From the NCBI GenBank assembly GCA_021325095.1, contig JAJPHV010000147.1:1-64000 (forward strand): 64,000 nucleotides of DNA, in the 5' to 3' direction. The notes below the pieces were generated by a model, which had not been told where the DNA came from, searched no databases, and saw nothing but the letters and a program-made list of their open reading frames with translations. The DNA comes from Chloroflexota bacterium (GTDB taxonomy: Bacteria; Chloroflexota; Anaerolineae; Aggregatilineales; UBA2796). The translations under genes and the position numbers were made by a program. Below, one piece after another: positions 42,096-50,842 of this stretch (the stretch's first letter is position 1; each line of letters opens with the position of its first letter).

Positions 42096-44621
42096 TTACG
42101 GCTTCTTGAACGGCGAATGTAAGAGCGTCGCCGATGGCCTGTCGCTTGCCGCCGGGTCAATGATCTGCGCGCTGTCGAACGGCTTATTGGCCGTAAACTC
42201 TACCACCCCCTTCTCGAAATACCATAACGGCGCGGCCTGCCCGTCCAGTTCTACGGCCTTCGGCTCGATCTCGATCCCGTACACTTCGCAGCGAACGCGC
42301 TCGTAGCCGGGTCTGTACTTGCCCGCCCGCCGCCAGTCAATGGACACGCCGCCTGTCGGCAGCAGCTTGCAGGTAAAGTACAACCAGCGGTAGTCGCCGT
42401 TCACATAGTCCATGTTTTCGCCTGCATCTTCGTATAGGGTCACCTCGCCGTTGCCCGCGTAGATACGCAGATGTAGTTCATCAATCGACTTCTGCCCGAC
42501 GTATTGCTGCACCGGCCAGATCGGGATCACGCTGCCCGCCCTCGCAAAGAGCGGCAGCGTATCCAGCGGTGCATTGACACGAACCGTCTGCCCACCCTGG
42601 ATCACCTCGTTGGAGTGGTAATTGAACCAGCGGCCACGCGGCAGGATAACCTCTCGCTCGGTCTGCCCCTTTTCGAGGACGGGCGCCGCCAGCAGCGTGT
42701 CGCCAACCATGAACGTATCCTCGACGCCGCGCAACCGCTCGTCCGCAGGGTCGGCCATGAACAGTGGGCGCAGGATCGGCCAGCCGTTCTGGGCGTTCTG
42801 CGCAAACTGCGAGTACAGATAGGGCAAAAGCTGGTAACGCAAATTGATCGTGCGTCGGGCGATGTCCTCATAGGGCTGCCCGAACGCCCAGGGTTCCTGA
42901 TCGGCGGTATTGAAGGCGGTGTGGACGCGGAAATAGGGCAGCACCACGCCCAGTTGCAGCCAGCGCGTGAACAACTCTGGTTCCGCATCGCCCGCAAAAC
43001 CGCCAATGTCCGGCCCGGTGAAGGCCAACCCCGACAACCCGCTGTTGATGACCATGCTGACGCTCAGGCGCAGGTGATCCCAGGTGGAGCGGTTGCTACC
43101 TGTCCAGGTCGAAGCGTAGCGCTGCGCGCCCGCAAACGCCGCCCGTGACACATTGAACACCCGCTTGCCGGGCCGTGCCTTTTCCAGCGCTTCGTGGCTG
43201 GCCCGCGCCATCAGCATCCCGTAGACGTTGTGGGCGTCGAGGTGACTGGCCTTCTGCCCCTCGAACTCGTGCTGCACCTGGTCAGGTAATTCGCGGTCAG
43301 CGCCGGGGCTGAACACCGTCGGCTCGTTCATGTCGTTCCAGACCCCCGCCACACCCGGATTGGTGAGCGCGCTGAACTGAGCCGCCCACCAGGCACGCCC
43401 CTTCGGACTGGTGAAGTCGGGGAAGACGGCCTTGCCAGGCCATACCGGGCCGACAAAGTGCTTACCGTTCGGATAGCGCAGGAAAACGTCCTCGTGAAGG
43501 CCGCTCTGGTACACCGGGTAAGAAGGGTCCACCTTGATGCCCGGATCGAGGATGGCGACCACTTTGAAGCCCTGCTCGCTCAGTTCGCGGATCAGCACCG
43601 CCGGCGCGGGGAAGCGTTCCCTATCCCAGGTGAATGGGCGGAAGCCGTCCATGTAGTGAATGTCCAGGTATATAGCGTCGCACGGGATGTTCCGCCTGCG
43701 GAAGCCCTGCGCGATCTCCCGCACTTTATCCGCCGGGAAGTAGCTCCACCGGCTGATGTGGAAGCCAAGCGCCCACATTGGCGGCATAGGCATTCGCCCC
43801 GTCAGTTCGGTATAGCGGCTCAACACGTCCATCACGTCCGCGCCGCTGAAAACGTAGTAGCGCAGTTCGCCCGATGACCCGCCGAATACCAGTTGGTCGG
43901 GCCGCCGCGCGCCCACGTCGATCCAGCCCCGGCTCGGGTTGTCCCAGAACAGCCCATAGGCATGGTCGCGGTGGACGCCCAGGTAAAATGGGATGGTGAA
44001 ATAGGGCGGGATGCTGTCCCGATCCAGAGTGAGCGGGTCATGGTTCCACAGGACGTAGCGCTTGCCGCGCAAATCCAGGCCGACAGGCTGCTCGCCCAGG
44101 CCATAACACCCTTCATCGGCGGGCAGGGCGCGCGTCAGGCAAAATTCGCCTTCCCGCCAGGTGATCGGCTCTGCGTCGCGGCTGATCACTTCGCCACGTG
44201 CATTGAGGATGGTCAGGCCGCTGGTGGCTCGATCTACCTGGCACACGATTTCTGGCGCAGTCAGCGTGATGGTCTCGTCGTTTTCGGCCACGCTAAAGCG
44301 CACTTCCGGCCACGTCACCTTTGCGACGGAATAGGAAAACGGAACCTGGAACTTGCCAGACTCCTGGAAGCGCACCTGCACGCAGTCCGGCGCGATCACC
44401 GTCAGCCGCAGCGCGCCGCGTACCGTGTTGAGCGTGATCCCTCGCTCGTGGGGCTGGATCGCGCTTACGTACCCTGGAGTCTTGAAGGCCCCACGTGGCT
44501 TGCGGCGTCCGTAGCGCGAATCCCGGAACGCTCTGGTCAGCCCGTAGCGCAGCGCCGCGATCACGATGCCGCGCCCCGCCATACCCGATAATTGTCGAAG
44601 TGAACGGATAGTCCTAAGCAA
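42096..44621 (-). CDS. GH31-family glycoside hydrolase-like protein lacking the usual acid/base Asp
   Basis: An 841-residue protein with the N-terminal galactose-mutarotase-like domain (CYGLGEQPVGLDLRGKRY near 170), the (beta/alpha)8 barrel (PMWALGFHISRWSYF near 285, GVWNDMNEPTVF with the nucleophile Asp430) and C-terminal beta domains, as in alpha-glucosidases and alpha-xylosidases. At the place of the acid/base Asp (the TGD motif in the family), the sequence is WTGSNRSTW, putting Ser509 there. FTGPDIGGF follows as usual. The fold is secure, while activity is doubtful or altered. No signal peptide is evident, so it is probably cytoplasmic. Confidence 0.88.
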   Translation of the reverse strand: MLRTIRSLRQLSGMAGRGIVIAALRYGLTRAFRDSRYGRRKPRGAFKTPGYVSAIQPHERGITLNTVRGALRLTVIAPDCVQVRFQESGKFQVPFSYSVAKVTWPEVRFSVAENDETITLTAPEIVCQVDRATSGLTILNARGEVISRDAEPITWREGEFCLTRALPADEGCYGLGEQPVGLDLRGKRYVLWNHDPLTLDRDSIPPYFTIPFYLGVHRDHAYGLFWDNPSRGWIDVGARRPDQLVFGGSSGELRYYVFSGADVMDVLSRYTELTGRMPMPPMWALGFHISRWSYFPADKVREIAQGFRRRNIPCDAIYLDIHYMDGFRPFTWDRERFPAPAVLIRELSEQGFKVVAILDPGIKVDPSYPVYQSGLHEDVFLRYPNGKHFVGPVWPGKAVFPDFTSPKGRAWWAAQFSALTNPGVAGVWNDMNEPTVFSPGADRELPDQVQHEFEGQKASHLDAHNVYGMLMARASHEALEKARPGKRVFNVSRAAFAGAQRYASTWTGSNRSTWDHLRLSVSMVINSGLSGLAFTGPDIGGFAGDAEPELFTRWLQLGVVLPYFRVHTAFNTADQEPWAFGQPYEDIARRTINLRYQLLPYLYSQFAQNAQNGWPILRPLFMADPADERLRGVEDTFMVGDTLLAAPVLEKGQTEREVILPRGRWFNYHSNEVIQGGQTVRVNAPLDTLPLFARAGSVIPIWPVQQYVGQKSIDELHLRIYAGNGEVTLYEDAGENMDYVNGDYRWLYFTCKLLPTGGVSIDWRRAGKYRPGYERVRCEVYGIEIEPKAVELDGQAAPLWYFEKGVVEFTANKPFDSAQIIDPAASDRPSATLLHSPFKKP

Positions 44622-44642
44622 TGCCTTCTCTCAAGATGCTAG

Positions 44643-44741
44643 ACCTCATCCCCAACCTCTCTCCAACTGGAGAGGCGAGACGCCATTTCGCGCCATTCGG
44701 TTCCCCCTCTGCGCTTGCGGCGCGGGGGCAGGGAGTGAGGT
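44643..44741. repeat. Dispersed palindromic repeat, copy 1
   Basis: ACCTCA (44643-44648) and TGAGGT (44736-44741) bracket a C-rich then G-rich element with an inner CTCTCC-AACT-GGAGAG stem and a second CCCCCTCTGC/GCGGGGGCAGGG pairing. It abuts the stop codon of the sugar-binding-domain kinase and lies just upstream of the GH31 gene (transcribed leftward). Related sequences occur at 50610-50662 and 63466-63503. Confidence 0.6.
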
Positions 44742-46741
44742 TACCTTGCTTCAGTCGCCTCAAGTGTGGCTGTGAGGTCGTCGCGGGTCACGACTTTACC
44801 CGGCAGAAGAATCTGTCGCGGCACTGGTGCACCCGCCAGCAGTTTGACCGCCGCATCGACGGCCAGTTCGCCCGACGCCACTGCGCCGCTGTCTACCGAG
44901 GCCCTGAAGAACTCGCCGTTGGCAATCATGCGGCGTGCTTCCGTTTCGGCGTCCACACTGACGATGATGACATCGCCGGGCCGCTTGCCGGCCTTGCGCA
45001 ATGCCTTCACCGCGCCATACGCGCCCGCGTCGTTGATGCTCATGATGACGTTGATCTCAGGATGCTGCGCCAGCGCTTCGGTCATGGATCGTTCGCCGTC
45101 GTCGGGCAGGCCCCCCTGCCAGCGTCCCACGATCTTCACGTTCGGCGCTTTTTCCAGCAAGGCCGTCTGCATCGCATCGGCCCGCCTCACAGTGGACGGC
45201 ACAGGTGGGTAGTCCAGGATGGCGACGTTGGCGTGCCCGTTCATCTCCTTGTTGACCAACTCGGCAGTGTACTCGCCGACAACTTTGCCCATGTCCTCGT
45301 TGCGGAAGGTGATCGTGACACTGCCCCGATCAGAGACGATTTCGGAAAAGCGCACAATCTTGACACCGGCGGCCTGAGCAGCGGCCAGCGCCGGGGCAAT
45401 GGCTTTGTCATCCAGTTCGCAGACGATGATCACCTTTGCGCCCTGTGCCGTGAAGCTGTTGATAATGGCTGGCTGGCGGAACTGGTCAGCCTGCGAATCG
45501 GCGACCTGGACGGGCAGGTTGAGGGCCTGCGCCTGCGTTCGCACGGCGCGGGCCAGGCTGGCGTGGTAGTCCGTTGATAGCGTACAGGCCATCATCCCGA
45601 TGAATGATCCGTTCAGGCTGGCCCGGGCTGCGTTCAGTTCTGCGCTCGTGAAGTTGAGATCGGCAGGCACACCCTGCTTGGGCCTGGTCTGTTCGTCCAG
45701 CGTAGCCGGTTGAGCCGTCGGAACGGGCGTTGGTGTGCTCGTGCCATTCGGGGCGCGAAACGCAAAAAGGCCGAGCGCCGCAATCAGCAGCAGCGTCACC
45801 AGCCCGGCCCCAAAAATGCGCGTGGTCTGTGGCTTGAGCGGGAAGCGTGGCAGCGTCACGCTGGCCGGAGCCAGTGGGTTTTCGATGGGCTGTGTCGCCA
45901 GTTCTGCGCTGATGGCGCGGCTGAAGGCCTCGACCAACTCCGAAGCCGTCTGGTAACGATCATTGCGGTCTTTTTGCAGCGCCTTGCTCAAAATTGCTTC
46001 CAGCGACATCGGCAGTTCGGGTCGGAATTCGCGCACGGACGGCGGAACCTGATCGATCTGCGCGCGCATTATCGTGAAGGCCGACTCGCCCACGAACGGT
46101 GGACGCCCGGCCAGCATTTCGTATAGCACAATGCCCAGGCTGTACAGATCAGAGCGGTGGTCAATGGCCGTCTGCTGCACCTGTTCGGGCGAAATGTAGG
46201 TCGGCGTGCCCAGAAACGAACCGGTCTCCGTCAATTTCTTGCCCGGTTCAGGCTCCATCAGCCGGGCCAATCCGAAATCGGCCAGGTAGACATTGTCTTG
46301 CTCGTCCATCAGCACATTGCTCGGTTTGATGTCGCGGTGAATGATGCCCCGTTTGTGCGCATAGTCGAGCGCTTCCGCCACCTGCCGCAGAATGGCGTTG
46401 ATCTGGTCCAGCGTGAGCGGCGTTTCTTGCCGGATCCGTTCGGCGAGGTTGCCTCCCTTTAGATAGCGCATGACCAGGTAGGCGATTCCATCCTCGGTAG
46501 TGCCATGATCGTACACCGGGACGATGTGAGCGTGTTCCAGGCTGGCAATGAACTCGATTTCGCGGTGGAAACGCGGCAGAAAATGAGACTCGTGTGTCAC
46601 CAGCGACGCCACTACTTTCAGGGCAACGTCGCGTTTCATGCTTGACTGGTAAGCGCGGTAGACCGCCGCCATCCCGCCCTGCCCGATGAGCGCCTGGATT
46701 TCGTACTGCCCGATCTTCTTGCCGATCAGCGGATCAGTCAT
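44741..46741 (-). CDS. Transmembrane Ser/Thr protein kinase with periplasmic sugar-binding ectodomain
   Basis: A 666-residue receptor-like protein. Residues about 10-270 are a PknB-type kinase with GQGGMAAVY, ALKVV, HRDIKPSNVL and DFGLA, all catalytic residues present. A membrane helix (about 312-332) and a Thr/Pro-rich linker lead to a RbsB-like periplasmic-binding domain (about 375-655), with FIGMMACTLSTDYHASLARA, AKVIIVCELDDKAIAPALAA and VIMSINDAGAYGAVKALRKA. Peripla_BP_4 domains bind ribose, galactose, xylose or autoinducer-2. The topology implies outside sugar sensing by an inside kinase. The start ATG directly precedes the kinase domain. Confidence 0.92.
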   Translation of the reverse strand: MTDPLIGKKIGQYEIQALIGQGGMAAVYRAYQSSMKRDVALKVVASLVTHESHFLPRFHREIEFIASLEHAHIVPVYDHGTTEDGIAYLVMRYLKGGNLAERIRQETPLTLDQINAILRQVAEALDYAHKRGIIHRDIKPSNVLMDEQDNVYLADFGLARLMEPEPGKKLTETGSFLGTPTYISPEQVQQTAIDHRSDLYSLGIVLYEMLAGRPPFVGESAFTIMRAQIDQVPPSVREFRPELPMSLEAILSKALQKDRNDRYQTASELVEAFSRAISAELATQPIENPLAPASVTLPRFPLKPQTTRIFGAGLVTLLLIAALGLFAFRAPNGTSTPTPVPTAQPATLDEQTRPKQGVPADLNFTSAELNAARASLNGSFIGMMACTLSTDYHASLARAVRTQAQALNLPVQVADSQADQFRQPAIINSFTAQGAKVIIVCELDDKAIAPALAAAQAAGVKIVRFSEIVSDRGSVTITFRNEDMGKVVGEYTAELVNKEMNGHANVAILDYPPVPSTVRRADAMQTALLEKAPNVKIVGRWQGGLPDDGERSMTEALAQHPEINVIMSINDAGAYGAVKALRKAGKRPGDVIIVSVDAETEARRMIANGEFFRASVDSGAVASGELAVDAAVKLLAGAPVPRQILLPGKVVTRDDLTATLEATEAR

Positions 46742-46799
46742 GCCGCGCTTCCATTGCCCCGACGCCTCACGCTGTCGGTTGCTTAACTGTCAGGGATGT

Positions 46800-48047
46800 T
46801 CATCCAACTTTTTCCCGCACTCGCCACGCCATTGGCCCCCAGGCCAGCGCGCTCACCTCCGTCGCGCCCACTTTGACAGCCTGCCCCGCGCTGTAAATGT
46901 AGGCCGCGCCATCTTTGACGTAGGCGAATTGCTGACCGTCCGGGGAAATCGTCAGCACTGATGAGATCGCGTATACATCGTCAATGGTGCCAAGCTGCGC
47001 CAGCGGCTTGCCAGGCGCGACGATCTGCCAATCGGGCGCGGTCCCCAGACTTCTGGGGACAAGGCCGAGACTATCCGGAGCCGCAGGGTTGTATAGTTCC
47101 GGGATGCCAGGCATCTCGCTGACCCTGCCAGACCGCGGCTCGACCAGCAGCCAGTGCGGATCGGCTGGGGTGTCGGGTGAACCAATGCTCACCACAGCGA
47201 CATAGTCCTTGCCCTGATATTTGATCCAGGTGAACTCGGTCAGCAAGCCGATCTGCGCAGTCGAGATGAGCGCCCCCTGGGTGTCGTAGATCAGGAGCGA
47301 GTCCAGCCCGGTAGCGCTGCCCTTCGCGTCGGTAGCAAACACCGTGCTGCGCACTGCCAGGTAAGCAGCGCTGCCTGCCACCTGCGGCGCAGCGGGAACC
47401 CCGTATTGTGGCGGCAACTTCAGATCGATTCGCCGCGCCAAATTGCTCGCCAGATCGTAGATGACCAGCGTGTAGGCTCCCTGGGGTTGGGCGGCGACAT
47501 CCTGCCCGAGTTCTGTCCAGACGACCAGCGTGCCGTCACCGGCCCAGGTCGGGTCAGAGCGCACAATGTATTTATCGGGCCGGTTGGGGTTCATGAGCGA
47601 GGCATCTTTGGGTTGGTCGGCCACGCGCACCGCATTGTTCGTCGCAACGTCCAGCACCCAGATATTGGCGGGCAGGTCACCACCCCCGTAGCCGCCCACG
47701 CGCCTGATCGCATCCACCGCAACCTGGGCCGTCGATTTATACGCGATCTGTTTGCCATCGGGCGATACAACCGGCGCTTTGTTGTAGCCCCAGTTCGTGC
47801 GCCGCTGTAACTTTGTGCCCGGACCAGCCCAGGCCCACAGGTCGCCCTGAATATTCAGAATGAGCGGCGCTTGCTGGGACGGTTGGGCCTGCGCCGTGCT
47901 GGTTCGCGTTGCGCAGGCTAGAAAAAACAGGCTCAGGAGCAGCAAGCCCATCGCCTGGCGCTGGCTGCCTTTCGCTGAAAGAGTCGAGGCCAGATGTTGT
48001 GGGCGTAAAATGGTGCTGAATTGCTGGCAGAAACGTGCGCTCCACAT
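46800..48047 (-). CDS. Beta-propeller-type (PD40/TolB-like) lipoprotein
   Basis: About 415 residues. I chose the start at 48047, where GGAGG lies 7 nt upstream; an adjacent ATG at 48050 is equally in frame. A hydrophobic signal with lipobox (LLLLSLFFLAC) is about 40 residues in, so it is a probable lipoprotein. Repeated blade-like segments include APVVSPDGKQIAYKS, DPTWAGDGTLVVWTE and LTISPDGQQFAYVKDG. No enzymatic motif is present. It is the next gene upstream of the sugar-sensing kinase on the same strand (59 bp gap) and may be co-transcribed with it. Confidence 0.75.
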   Translation of the reverse strand: MWSARFCQQFSTILRPQHLASTLSAKGSQRQAMGLLLLSLFFLACATRTSTAQAQPSQQAPLILNIQGDLWAWAGPGTKLQRRTNWGYNKAPVVSPDGKQIAYKSTAQVAVDAIRRVGGYGGGDLPANIWVLDVATNNAVRVADQPKDASLMNPNRPDKYIVRSDPTWAGDGTLVVWTELGQDVAAQPQGAYTLVIYDLASNLARRIDLKLPPQYGVPAAPQVAGSAAYLAVRSTVFATDAKGSATGLDSLLIYDTQGALISTAQIGLLTEFTWIKYQGKDYVAVVSIGSPDTPADPHWLLVEPRSGRVSEMPGIPELYNPAAPDSLGLVPRSLGTAPDWQIVAPGKPLAQLGTIDDVYAISSVLTISPDGQQFAYVKDGAAYIYSAGQAVKVGATEVSALAWGPMAWRVREKVG

Positions 48048-48190
48048 CATTAAGCCTCCATGACTTTGTGCCTGTGAATCGCAGGTGGAAGCCAGAAAAA
48101 GGGGCCGCTCGACAAACCATCTAGCTGACCGTATTCTAGTGTACCAGATCGGGGCTGTCAACGAAAGTTTTGCGGGGGCCAGGCGTGGCC

Positions 48191-48613
48191 CTATCGCTGA
48201 GGTTGTGGCGGGTCGGACTGCGAGCGGCGTCTGCGTCGGCGCGAAGTAGATGGCCCATCACCTTTTGCGCCGGGCAGTCCGTCCGGGGCCTGGTCCAGCG
48301 CCGCGTTGATGATCTGCACCAGCAGCGCCACTTCTTTACGCCGGTAAGCGGTAAGCAGTAACTGCTCCTGGGCAGTCAGCGCTTGTTCGCTTGGCTGATT
48401 ATTATTTGGCAGATCGCTTAATCCAAGCAGATAATCCGTCGTAACGTCAAGTTCTTTAGCGATCTTCGCCACGATATTGCCGGAAGGATCGCTCAATCCC
48501 CTCTCGTAGCGGTGTATTTGCCTGATTCCCAGGCTGAGTTTTTCGGCGAGAGCCTCCTGAGTGAACCCCCGGCTCAGTCGAAGTTGGCGCAAACGATCAC
48601 CGCGCAAGGGCAT
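48191..48613 (-). CDS. XRE-family helix-turn-helix regulator
   Basis: A 140-residue protein with an N-terminal Cro/CI-type HTH (LRQLRLSRGFTQEALAEKLS then IRQIHRYERGLSDPS, about residues 8-45). A short helical segment (AQEQLLLTAYRRKEVALLVQ) and an Arg-rich tail follow. The ATG at 48613, with GAGGTG five bases before, is favoured over upstream in-frame starts because the domain begins there. Targets are unknown. Confidence 0.85.
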   Translation of the reverse strand: MPLRGDRLRQLRLSRGFTQEALAEKLSLGIRQIHRYERGLSDPSGNIVAKIAKELDVTTDYLLGLSDLPNNNQPSEQALTAQEQLLLTAYRRKEVALLVQIINAALDQAPDGLPGAKGDGPSTSRRRRRRSQSDPPQPQR

Positions 48614-49236
48614 ACTGCACCTCACTGTGTGCGGCTTGAAGTCTAGATCAGGAACATGGCCTGACACAACGCCAGAACTGATTAAACCGTTGGCAGCACG
48701 CTGCCTCTCGCGCCTCCGAGTCACAACCCATTAGGAAACTTACGAGGATTACTGCCTGCCCAATCCAATACGACGGACAAGGAATCTCCAGCATGAGGTT
48801 GGTTCAATTCATTCCCAATTGTAAGGTTGTTGCTTGGGTGATGTCAGCAAATCCGCAACCGATATGTGGTAGAGCCATGCTAATGACAGGATAACTGGTA
48901 TATTGGATGGGGGTTCATTCGTTTTCAGTTATAAGTCGGTGATCGACTCGGTCTGGCATCCGGCCAGTCGGGGTCGCTACCTCGCGCCTGACCGGTCTGG
49001 CATCGCAGCTTCCAAATCCACGATTTCTCAAGGAAAGCTGGATGAGACTTTCGCAAAAAACGTAAAAAGTTGTTTTTGTATGTGCAGACCACCTCCATTT
49101 GCATTATAATAGGATGAAATTTCACAATATCCGAATTCCGCTGTGCTGATCTGAAGTTTACCCCTGGTGCCCACCAACAGCGGCTAACGACTCGATCAGT
49201 TGGTCGGAATATCACGATAAGGAATGTCAAGACCCT
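48614..49236 (+). other. Regulatory interval between divergent XRE and BTAD regulator genes
   Basis: About 620 bp without a credible gene. It is less GC-rich than its surroundings, with A/T runs near 49050-49080. A perfect TATAAT hexamer at 49105-49110 lies about 127 bp upstream of the BTAD gene; the matching -35 is poor. The two adjacent genes are divergent transcription regulators, so cross-control is plausible. Confidence 0.45.
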
Positions 49237-50520
49237 ATGCAACTTCAAACCCTCACAGCGCTAACCCAGCAGAGTCTTGCCGACCAGATCGAAAACCATC
49301 GACTGATCCTCTTTGCGCCCCAAATGCGCAACCGCAACACCCTCATGGCCTGGTTCATCAATACCGGCCTTGAGGCTTATTTCTACAGCCTGACCGAACA
49401 GGACTCAACGCTTGGCACGCTGCTGGCGTCCCTGGTTGAGGCGCTGCAGGACATCGACCCGCAGTTTGGCCGCCAGCTTACTCAGGCCCTGGCGCAGCCC
49501 AGGGCAAACCCGGCTGACCTGGCAGAGGCCCTGCTGGCCGATCTGGCCAGGGCCAGGCCCAGGCCGCGCTACCTGATCCTGGACAACCTCGATCATCTGG
49601 TGCAAAACGCCACCACCGATCTGTTCTTTGAGCAGCTGCTGGCCGGGCTGCCTCGCGGCTTGCAGGTCGTGATCAACAGCCGCCTGTTGCCGTATTCGCC
49701 CTGGGCAGCCTTTGTCCGTTCCGGCCAGGCCGTCGTCCTGGGTACGCAGCACGTCATCGATGGTGGCATCTTTGACCCATCCGCGCCCGAAAAACCCCAC
49801 CTGGAAGTGTACGGCTTCGAGGGTGGGCGCGTGTTTGTCAACGGGATGCCGAGGGATACGTGGGATGGCCCGCTGCCGCGCAACCTGTTCTATTACTTCG
49901 TCGATCACCCGATGGTCACGCGCGATGACATCTTTGCCACGTTCTGGCCCGAACTGACGACCAAAGAGGCCACCAACGTCTTCCACGTCACCAAGCGAAA
50001 AATCAGCGAGCGGCTCGGCTACGAACTGACCGCCTATTCGGGTGGCTTTTACCGCCCTTCCGGCCAGATGATCGTTCACTACGATGTAGCGAACTTTGAG
50101 CGGGCCGTCCAGGAGGGCCGCGAAACGCAGGCGCCTGCCTCTCCCGAAGCGTGGTATCAGGCGATCCGCCTCTACCGTTCTCAGTTTTTGCACGGCATTG
50201 ACATGCCCTGGATCGCGCAGCGGCGCGAGGAACTGCGGCTGACCTATACCGAGGCCCTGATCGGCGTTGGGCGGCTCCATAAGTCCCTGGGCGATACCGA
50301 GCGCGCCCTCAGTTACTACCTGCGTGCGCTGCGCGAAGTGCCGCACCGCGAGGACATCCACCGCGACGTGATGGCGCTCTACGAGGCGCGCGGCGAACGC
50401 GGTAAGGCGCTTGCCCAGTACGAACTGCTGGCCGCCATGCTCAAGCGCACGCTGAACATTACGCCCTCCAAAGCCACCCGTACCCTCTACAACATGCTCA
50501 GAGGGGAAGGCGAGAGCTAA
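49237..50520 (+). CDS. SARP-like regulator with BTAD domain and P-loop-less ATPase-like N-terminus
   Basis: A 427-residue protein. Residues about 1-170 resemble the MalT/LuxR-type STAND ATPase: a Walker-B-like YLILDNLDHL near 112 is kept, but the P-loop (normally G-x-GKT) is replaced by APQMRNRNTLM. A winged helix of OmpR type lies near 185-280 (LPRNLFYYFVDHPMVTRDDI, then FWPELTTKEATNVFHVTKRK), followed by a bacterial transcriptional activator TPR domain (about 290-420). It probably binds DNA, but nucleotide-driven switching is unlikely. Many Chloroflexota regulators share this domain order. Confidence 0.82.
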   Translation: MQLQTLTALTQQSLADQIENHRLILFAPQMRNRNTLMAWFINTGLEAYFYSLTEQDSTLGTLLASLVEALQDIDPQFGRQLTQALAQPRANPADLAEALLADLARARPRPRYLILDNLDHLVQNATTDLFFEQLLAGLPRGLQVVINSRLLPYSPWAAFVRSGQAVVLGTQHVIDGGIFDPSAPEKPHLEVYGFEGGRVFVNGMPRDTWDGPLPRNLFYYFVDHPMVTRDDIFATFWPELTTKEATNVFHVTKRKISERLGYELTAYSGGFYRPSGQMIVHYDVANFERAVQEGRETQAPASPEAWYQAIRLYRSQFLHGIDMPWIAQRREELRLTYTEALIGVGRLHKSLGDTERALSYYLRALREVPHREDIHRDVMALYEARGERGKALAQYELLAAMLKRTLNITPSKATRTLYNMLRGEGES

Positions 50521-50842
50521 CGGCTGCCTGACTTCGAGAGGGCGATCAACTGCGGGTCGGTTGGCGCTCTCTACCAACTTCTCCCTTACACCCGATTCCT
50601 CAACAGGCCACCTCACCCCGTCGGGCGGTGCTCGCCACCCCTGGAGGGGTCGGGGGTGAGGTTCTTGAACGCCCCATCTGCATTATCGTGACATATACCC
50701 TCGTGACATGCACCCTTCTCAACGCAGGCATAGCGTTTGAGCGCTATCTTTTGTAGAATTAGCATTTGTGTCAGGTCGGTGTGCCGATCTGGATGGACGA
50801 TGACGCGGACTGGGCAACCAGTTCCCCGGAGCATGAAGGACG
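50521..50842 (+). other. Gene-free interval with a dispersed repeat
   Basis: About 320 bp between the BTAD gene and the coiled-coil membrane protein. Its first half holds the perfect inverted-repeat element at 50610-50662. The second half should carry the downstream promoter; a TAGAAT hexamer at 50754-50759 is the best -10 candidate, without a convincing -35. Confidence 0.45.
50610..50662. repeat. Dispersed palindromic repeat, copy 2
   Basis: Perfect 10-bp terminal inverted repeats ACCTCACCCC (50610-50619) and GGGGTGAGGT (50653-50662) frame a 33-bp core containing further GGCGGTG/CTCGCCACC complementarity. Its ends match those of the elements near 44.7 and 63.5 kb. Confidence 0.65.

Noticed and set aside
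41770..42122. Two small plus-strand frames between ftsH and the GH31 gene
   Set aside because: No ribosome-binding site, no pattern, and no conserved residues; considered chance.
48925..49248. A 107-codon minus-strand frame in the XRE-BTAD interval
   Set aside because: It overlaps the BTAD start region and the TATAAT element, and has no motif or plausible ribosome-binding site.
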